Assembly (NCBI GenBank): GCA_037147235.1
Contig: JBAWVO010000050.1
Location: 1 to 27,717, forward strand
Source of the DNA: JANXQG01 sp037147235
GTDB taxonomy: Bacteria; Planctomycetota; Planctomycetia; Pirellulales; Thermoguttaceae
Reading direction: 5' to 3'
DNA: 27,717 nucleotides
Part shown: positions 24,308 through 27,717 of the stretch, piece after piece
Numbering within the stretch: position 1 is the stretch's first letter
How the letters are laid out: the number at the start of each line of letters is the position of its first letter
Program-made: the position numbers and the translations under genes
Notes under the pieces: generated by a model
What the model was told of the DNA's origin: nothing
Seen by the model: the letters and a program-made list of their open reading frames with translations, nothing else
The model's database searches: none

Positions 24308-26509
24308 ATGGATTTAGGAGCCGTCGTGCCCACTACGGTATCGCAACAGTTCTCGCTTCTGGCCGATAAGGCCGAAGCCTATCTTGAAGATCAATCCTCG
24401 CGCTGTCCTATTCGAATCCAGATCGGATCGGCCACTTGTGAGCAAGCCGCCGGCGCCGACGATGTGTTTGACGAGTTTCGCAAGCACGTCGCCGCATCGG
24501 GACGTACCGATATCCTCTTGCATCGCACCGGTTGCACCGGCCGCTGTAGCCGCGAGCCGATCGTCGGCGTGTTCATTCCTGGCCAGATGCCGATCAAGTA
24601 CGAACGGGTCGATCGCGACTTGGTTCACGACATTTTCACATCCCACGTGTTGGGTAGCAAGCCTGTGCTGAAGCGGGTGCTTGATGGGCCGGTTGAGCGG
24701 ATTGCCAAGTACGAAATCCTCACCTGCGGCAGCGAGCGATGCTGCTGGAAAGGGAAGCCTTTGTTTGAAACGGCCATCCGCGAGAAACTCGCCGCCGTCG
24801 GTGTTCCCGAGGACGACGTGCGGGTGACAGTCGGCAGTTGCTTCGGCGCTTGCAATGCCGGTGACGAGCAGAACCGCTCGCACATGCTTGTCCGGCCTGA
24901 CAAAATCCTCTATCGCATCGAGAACGAGTCCGATCTGGACGAAGTGGTTCGCAAGCACCTTCTCGGCAGCCAATCCGTCGATCGCCTGGCGGTCCATGGC
25001 AAGACGATCGGCCGGAAGTTTTTTGAGCTTTACGGAGACGTGGCCTTCTTCAATCGCCAAAGCCGGATAGCCCTGCGGCACAACGGCGTGCTCGACCCGG
25101 AGAGCATGGAAGAGTATTTCCATTACCGCGGCTTCCAGGCCCTGGCTCAGGTCCTCGAGAAGGGCGATCCGAAGTGGGTCATCGACGAGGTCACCCGCTC
25201 GAAGCTGCGCGGCCGCGGCGGCGGCGGTTTTGCCACGGGCGAAAAATGGGGCATGGCCGCCAAGGCCGAGGAGAAGATCCGCTACATTATATGTAATGCC
25301 GACGAAGGCGACCCCGGTGCGTTCATGGACCGCAGCATGTTGGAGTCCGATCCGCTGAACGTCGTCGAAGGCATGATCATCGGCGGCTATGCCATCGGCG
25401 CGCAGAAGGGGTTTTTCTATGTCCGAGCCGAATATCCGATGGCCATCCGCCGCATCCAGCACGCCATCGAGCAGTGTCGCGCCTGGGGCCTGCTGGGCAA
25501 GAACCTCCTCGGCTCGGGCTTTGATTTCGACCTAGAAATCCGCCTTGGTGCCGGGGCGTTCGTCTGCGGCGAAGAGACGGCGTTGATCCACTCGATAGAA
25601 GGCGAGCGCGGCCAGCCGCGAATCCGCCCACCCTATCCCACCGAGAGCGGCCTGTGGGGCAAACCGACGGTGATCAACAACGTCGAGACCTTCGCCAATG
25701 TGCCCGCCGTGATCAACTACGGGGCGGACTGGTTCAGTCGCATCGGCACCGAGAAGAGCGGCGGCACCAAGGTCTTCGCTCTGGCCGGCAAGATCCGCCA
25801 CACCGGCCTGGTGGAAGTGCCAATGGGCACCACGCTTCGCGAGGTCGTCTACGACATTGGCGGCGGCGTGGCCGACGATAAGGAGCTTAAATCGATCCAG
25901 ACCGGCGGCCCGGCCGGCGGCTGCATCCCGGCCAAATGGCTCGACATCCCCATCGATTTTGACACCCTGGCCAAGGCCGGTTCGATCATGGGCAGCGGCG
26001 GCATGATCATCCTCGACGAGGATGACTGCATGGTTGACATCGCCAAGTTCTACGTGACCTTCTCGCAGGATGAGTCATGCGGTAAGTGTACGCCCTGCCG
26101 TGAAGGGAGCGTCCGCATGTTGGAAATCCTTGAAAAGATCACCTCCGGCCATGGCACGCTGGATGACCTCGTAAAGCTGAAGCGGCTGGGGCTGTTGATG
26201 AAAAAAACGTCGCTCTGCGGGCTGGGCCGAGCGGCACCCAATCCGGTGCTCAGCACGTTGGAGCATTTCCACGACGAATACCTGGCCCATGTGGTCGATA
26301 AGCAATGTCCCGCGCACCGCTGTACGCAGTTGATCCATTACGAGATCGACGACGAGAAGTGTATCGGTTGCACGCTCTGCGGACGAAACTGTCCCGTGGG
26401 GTGTATCCGTGGTGCGAGGAAACAGCCGCACGAAATCGACCAGCCCAAGTGCATCAAGTGTGGGCGATGTTTTGAGGTCTGCCGGTTTGACGCGGTGAAA
26501 AAGCTGTGA
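24308..26509 (+). CDS. hydB: NuoF/HydB-type flavin and iron-sulfur subunit of [FeFe]-hydrogenase
   Basis: This 733-residue protein is a HydB/HndC/NuoF-type subunit that oxidises or reduces NAD(P)H through FMN and passes electrons to HydA. Two thioredoxin-like Fe-S regions lie at the N-terminus: the first has only three of the usual cysteines (C44, C76, C80), the second has four (C140, C145, C178, C182). The FMN/NADH motif GRGGGGFATG starts at 302 and NADEGDPG near 330. A [4Fe-4S] site follows (C591, C594, C597, C637). Two ferredoxin clusters close the protein (C685, C688, C691, C695 and C715, C718, C721, C725). It lies eight bases before hydA. A GTG at 24326 is an alternative start because TAGGAG precedes it closely. 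No NuoE/HydC gene is present in the window. Confidence 0.88.
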   Translation: MDLGAVVPTTVSQQFSLLADKAEAYLEDQSSRCPIRIQIGSATCEQAAGADDVFDEFRKHVAASGRTDILLHRTGCTGRCSREPIVGVFIPGQMPIKYERVDRDLVHDIFTSHVLGSKPVLKRVLDGPVERIAKYEILTCGSERCCWKGKPLFETAIREKLAAVGVPEDDVRVTVGSCFGACNAGDEQNRSHMLVRPDKILYRIENESDLDEVVRKHLLGSQSVDRLAVHGKTIGRKFFELYGDVAFFNRQSRIALRHNGVLDPESMEEYFHYRGFQALAQVLEKGDPKWVIDEVTRSKLRGRGGGGFATGEKWGMAAKAEEKIRYIICNADEGDPGAFMDRSMLESDPLNVVEGMIIGGYAIGAQKGFFYVRAEYPMAIRRIQHAIEQCRAWGLLGKNLLGSGFDFDLEIRLGAGAFVCGEETALIHSIEGERGQPRIRPPYPTESGLWGKPTVINNVETFANVPAVINYGADWFSRIGTEKSGGTKVFALAGKIRHTGLVEVPMGTTLREVVYDIGGGVADDKELKSIQTGGPAGGCIPAKWLDIPIDFDTLAKAGSIMGSGGMIILDEDDCMVDIAKFYVTFSQDESCGKCTPCREGSVRMLEILEKITSGHGTLDDLVKLKRLGLLMKKTSLCGLGRAAPNPVLSTLEHFHDEYLAHVVDKQCPAHRCTQLIHYEIDDEKCIGCTLCGRNCPVGCIRGARKQPHEIDQPKCIKCGRCFEVCRFDAVKKL
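24315..24320 (+). promoter_or_regulatory. Shine-Dalgarno-like TAGGAG favouring a GTG start
   Basis: TAGGAG lies five bases before the in-frame GTG at 24326. No comparable sequence precedes the ATG at 24308. It therefore argues for the shorter product (MPTTVSQQF...), six residues shorter than the longest frame. Because many genes in this window lack such sites, the choice is not settled. Confidence 0.35.
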
Positions 26510-26517
26510 GATTAACT

Positions 26518-27717
26518 ATGCGCAAGAAACAGATTTCGCTTACGATCGACAGCACGCCCATGACGGTCGACGAGGGCACGACCATCATGGAGGCTTGCGA
26601 GCAGTTGGGAATCAACATCCCGCGGCTCTGCTACCATCCGGACCTGAGCCTGCAAGGCTCATGCCGCGTCTGCGTGGTCGAGGTCAAGGGGATGGGCTTC
26701 TACATGACCTCCTGCAGCCAGAAGGTGTGGGAGGGCATGGAGGTGCAGACCAACTCCCCCGACATCCGTCAGGCCCGCCGCGATATCGTTGAACTGCTGC
26801 TGGACAACCACCCCAAGGACTGCCAGACCTGCGATCGCGACGGCAACTGCGAGTTGCAGAACCTTGCCTATTCGCTCGGCGTGCGGGCACGGCACTTTGA
26901 GGGCCGCCGCAAGGAAATGCCGATCGATCTATCGAGCCACTCGGTCGTGCGCGACGCGCAAAAGTGCGTCCTCTGCGGCCGTTGCGTCCGTGTCTGTGGC
27001 GAGATCCAGGGTGTTCATAACCTGAGCCAGCAAGGGCGCGGCTTCGAGACGGTTGTCTCGCCGGCCCACGGGGCGAATATGGACGAATCGGTCTGCATCC
27101 AATGCGGACAATGCATTAACGTCTGCCCCACGGCGGCCTTCCTGGAGAAACGGAGTGCAGGCGGTGTGTGGGATGCCATCGCCGATCCGGAAATGCACGT
27201 TGTCGTGCAGACGGCCCCGTCGATCCGCGCGGCCATCGGCGAGGGGTTTGGGCTGCCGGCCGGTACGCCTTGCACCGGCAAGATGGTCACCGCCTTGCGG
27301 CGACTCGGCTTCGACGCTGTTTTCGACACCGACTTTGCCGCCGACCTGACGATCATTGAGGAAGCTCACGAATTCCTCACCCGGCTCAAGGAAGGCCCGC
27401 TGCCGATGATCACTTCCTGCTCGCCGGGCTGGGTAAGTTTTATGGAGCGATTCTATCCCGAGCTGATCCATCATGCTTCAACCTGCCGCTCGCCGATGGG
27501 TATGATGTCGGCCCTGATCAAGACCTATTATGCCAAGAAGAAGGGGATCGACCCGAAGAAGATCTATGTTGTGGCCGTGATGCCCTGCGTGGCCAAGAAG
27601 TACGAAGCCAATCGGCCCGAGCATACCATTGAGCTGGGAGCAGGGAGCGGGGAGCAGGGAGCAGGGAGCGGGGAGCGGGGAGCGGAGGGCGCGGAGCGGG
27701 GAGCAGGGAGCGTGGAG
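26518..27717 (+). CDS. hydA: [FeFe]-hydrogenase catalytic subunit, 3' end beyond window
   Basis: 400 codons are open to the window end with no stop. A plant-type [2Fe-2S] domain (C38, C49, C52, C66) is followed by a His/Cys [4Fe-4S] site (H98, C102, C105, C111) and two [4Fe-4S] clusters (C150, C153, C156, C160 and C193, C196, C199, C203). The H-cluster domain begins near 225 and shows the first motif as TSCSPGW (299-305) and the second as MPCVAKKYE (355-363). The third motif (ExMxCxxGC) would lie downstream. This is the NADH-coupled, multi-subunit type, matching the hydB gene eight bases upstream. After RPEHTIEL (residue 373) the sequence runs into a Gly/Ser/Glu-rich repeat where the conserved region should continue, so the gene may be interrupted. 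Confidence 0.9.
   Translation, partial: MRKKQISLTIDSTPMTVDEGTTIMEACEQLGINIPRLCYHPDLSLQGSCRVCVVEVKGMGFYMTSCSQKVWEGMEVQTNSPDIRQARRDIVELLLDNHPKDCQTCDRDGNCELQNLAYSLGVRARHFEGRRKEMPIDLSSHSVVRDAQKCVLCGRCVRVCGEIQGVHNLSQQGRGFETVVSPAHGANMDESVCIQCGQCINVCPTAAFLEKRSAGGVWDAIADPEMHVVVQTAPSIRAAIGEGFGLPAGTPCTGKMVTALRRLGFDAVFDTDFAADLTIIEEAHEFLTRLKEGPLPMITSCSPGWVSFMERFYPELIHHASTCRSPMGMMSALIKTYYAKKKGIDPKKIYVVAVMPCVAKKYEANRPEHTIELGAGSGEQGAGSGERGAEGAERGAGSVE
27636..27717 (+). repeat. GGGAGC-type simple repeat inside the hydA reading frame
   Basis: The last 82 bases consist of repeated GGGAGC(A/G) words (GGGAGCAGGGAGCGGGGAGC and variants). They follow the second H-cluster motif by about 10 codons and keep the frame open, coding for Gly, Ala, Ser, Glu and Arg. 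The window ends within the repeat. The strand bias, all purine-rich on the + strand, is strong, which favours slippage and possible non-B DNA. Such tracts are usually intergenic. Confidence 0.85.

Noticed and set aside
24314..25462. 382-codon minus-strand open frame opposite hydB
   Set aside because: It lies wholly within a gene with complete NuoF motifs; its sequence has no motif and fits a shadow frame.
1..27717. tRNA, rRNA or transposase genes
   Set aside because: No cloverleaf with a TTCGA-type arm, rRNA-like segment or DDE/recombinase motif was noticed on either strand; a tRNA or Rfam scan could not be run.

Overview
The window reads as a Planctomycetota contig, most like Pirellulales. 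The evidence is a BatA/VWA/MoxR/DUF58 operon of the type known from that phylum, secreted proteins with an NPCBM domain next to LamG-like domains, tandem secreted FGE-sulfatase-domain proteins, a moderately high GC content, few Shine-Dalgarno sequences, and gaps filled with hairpin-forming or simple repeats. All intact genes are on the + strand. Genus assignment is not possible from the sequence alone.

Region 1 (44-14772) is a cell-envelope operon. Four genes are chained by 4-base ATGA overlaps: a BatA-like VWA membrane protein, a second VWA/GATase-like membrane protein, a DUF4175-like membrane protein, and an exported coiled-coil protein with a Lys/Gly tract and a collagen-like Gly-Pro-Pro tract. 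A MoxR AAA+ ATPase and a DUF58 protein follow, separated by a double-hairpin repeat. Then comes a 1359-residue membrane-anchored protein with an Asp-Lys-Pro repeat stalk and a PQQ-like beta-propeller, joined to the DUF58 gene by a GTGA overlap. By analogy with other MoxR/VWA modules, the ATPase and VWA proteins probably assemble or mature envelope complexes; the client is unknown.

Region 2 (14801-24197) holds secreted or lipid-related proteins and decay products. It starts with an internally deleted remnant of an NPCBM gene whose stop codon overlaps the start of a squalene-cyclase-like repeat protein. Two tandem FGE-sulfatase-domain proteins follow, then a nested inverted repeat, then two large NPCBM/LamG paralogues that share exact stretches. 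Between the paralogues lies a frameshifted relic on the minus strand. A small protein with an incomplete HExxH motif ends the region.

Region 3 (24252-27717) holds genes for a soluble multimeric [FeFe]-hydrogenase: a NuoF/HydB-type flavin/Fe-S subunit, then the catalytic HydA subunit. HydA has all N-terminal Fe-S domains and the first two H-cluster motifs. It then runs in frame into a purine-rich GGGAGC-type simple repeat that fills the last 82 bases. Both ends of the window lie in simple repeats, so these are probably assembly breakpoints.

Most worth checking: the repeat inside hydA, the NPCBM family of two full copies plus one remnant and its link to the cyclase-like gene, the double-hairpin element, the collagen-like protein inside a MoxR operon, and the minus-strand relic.
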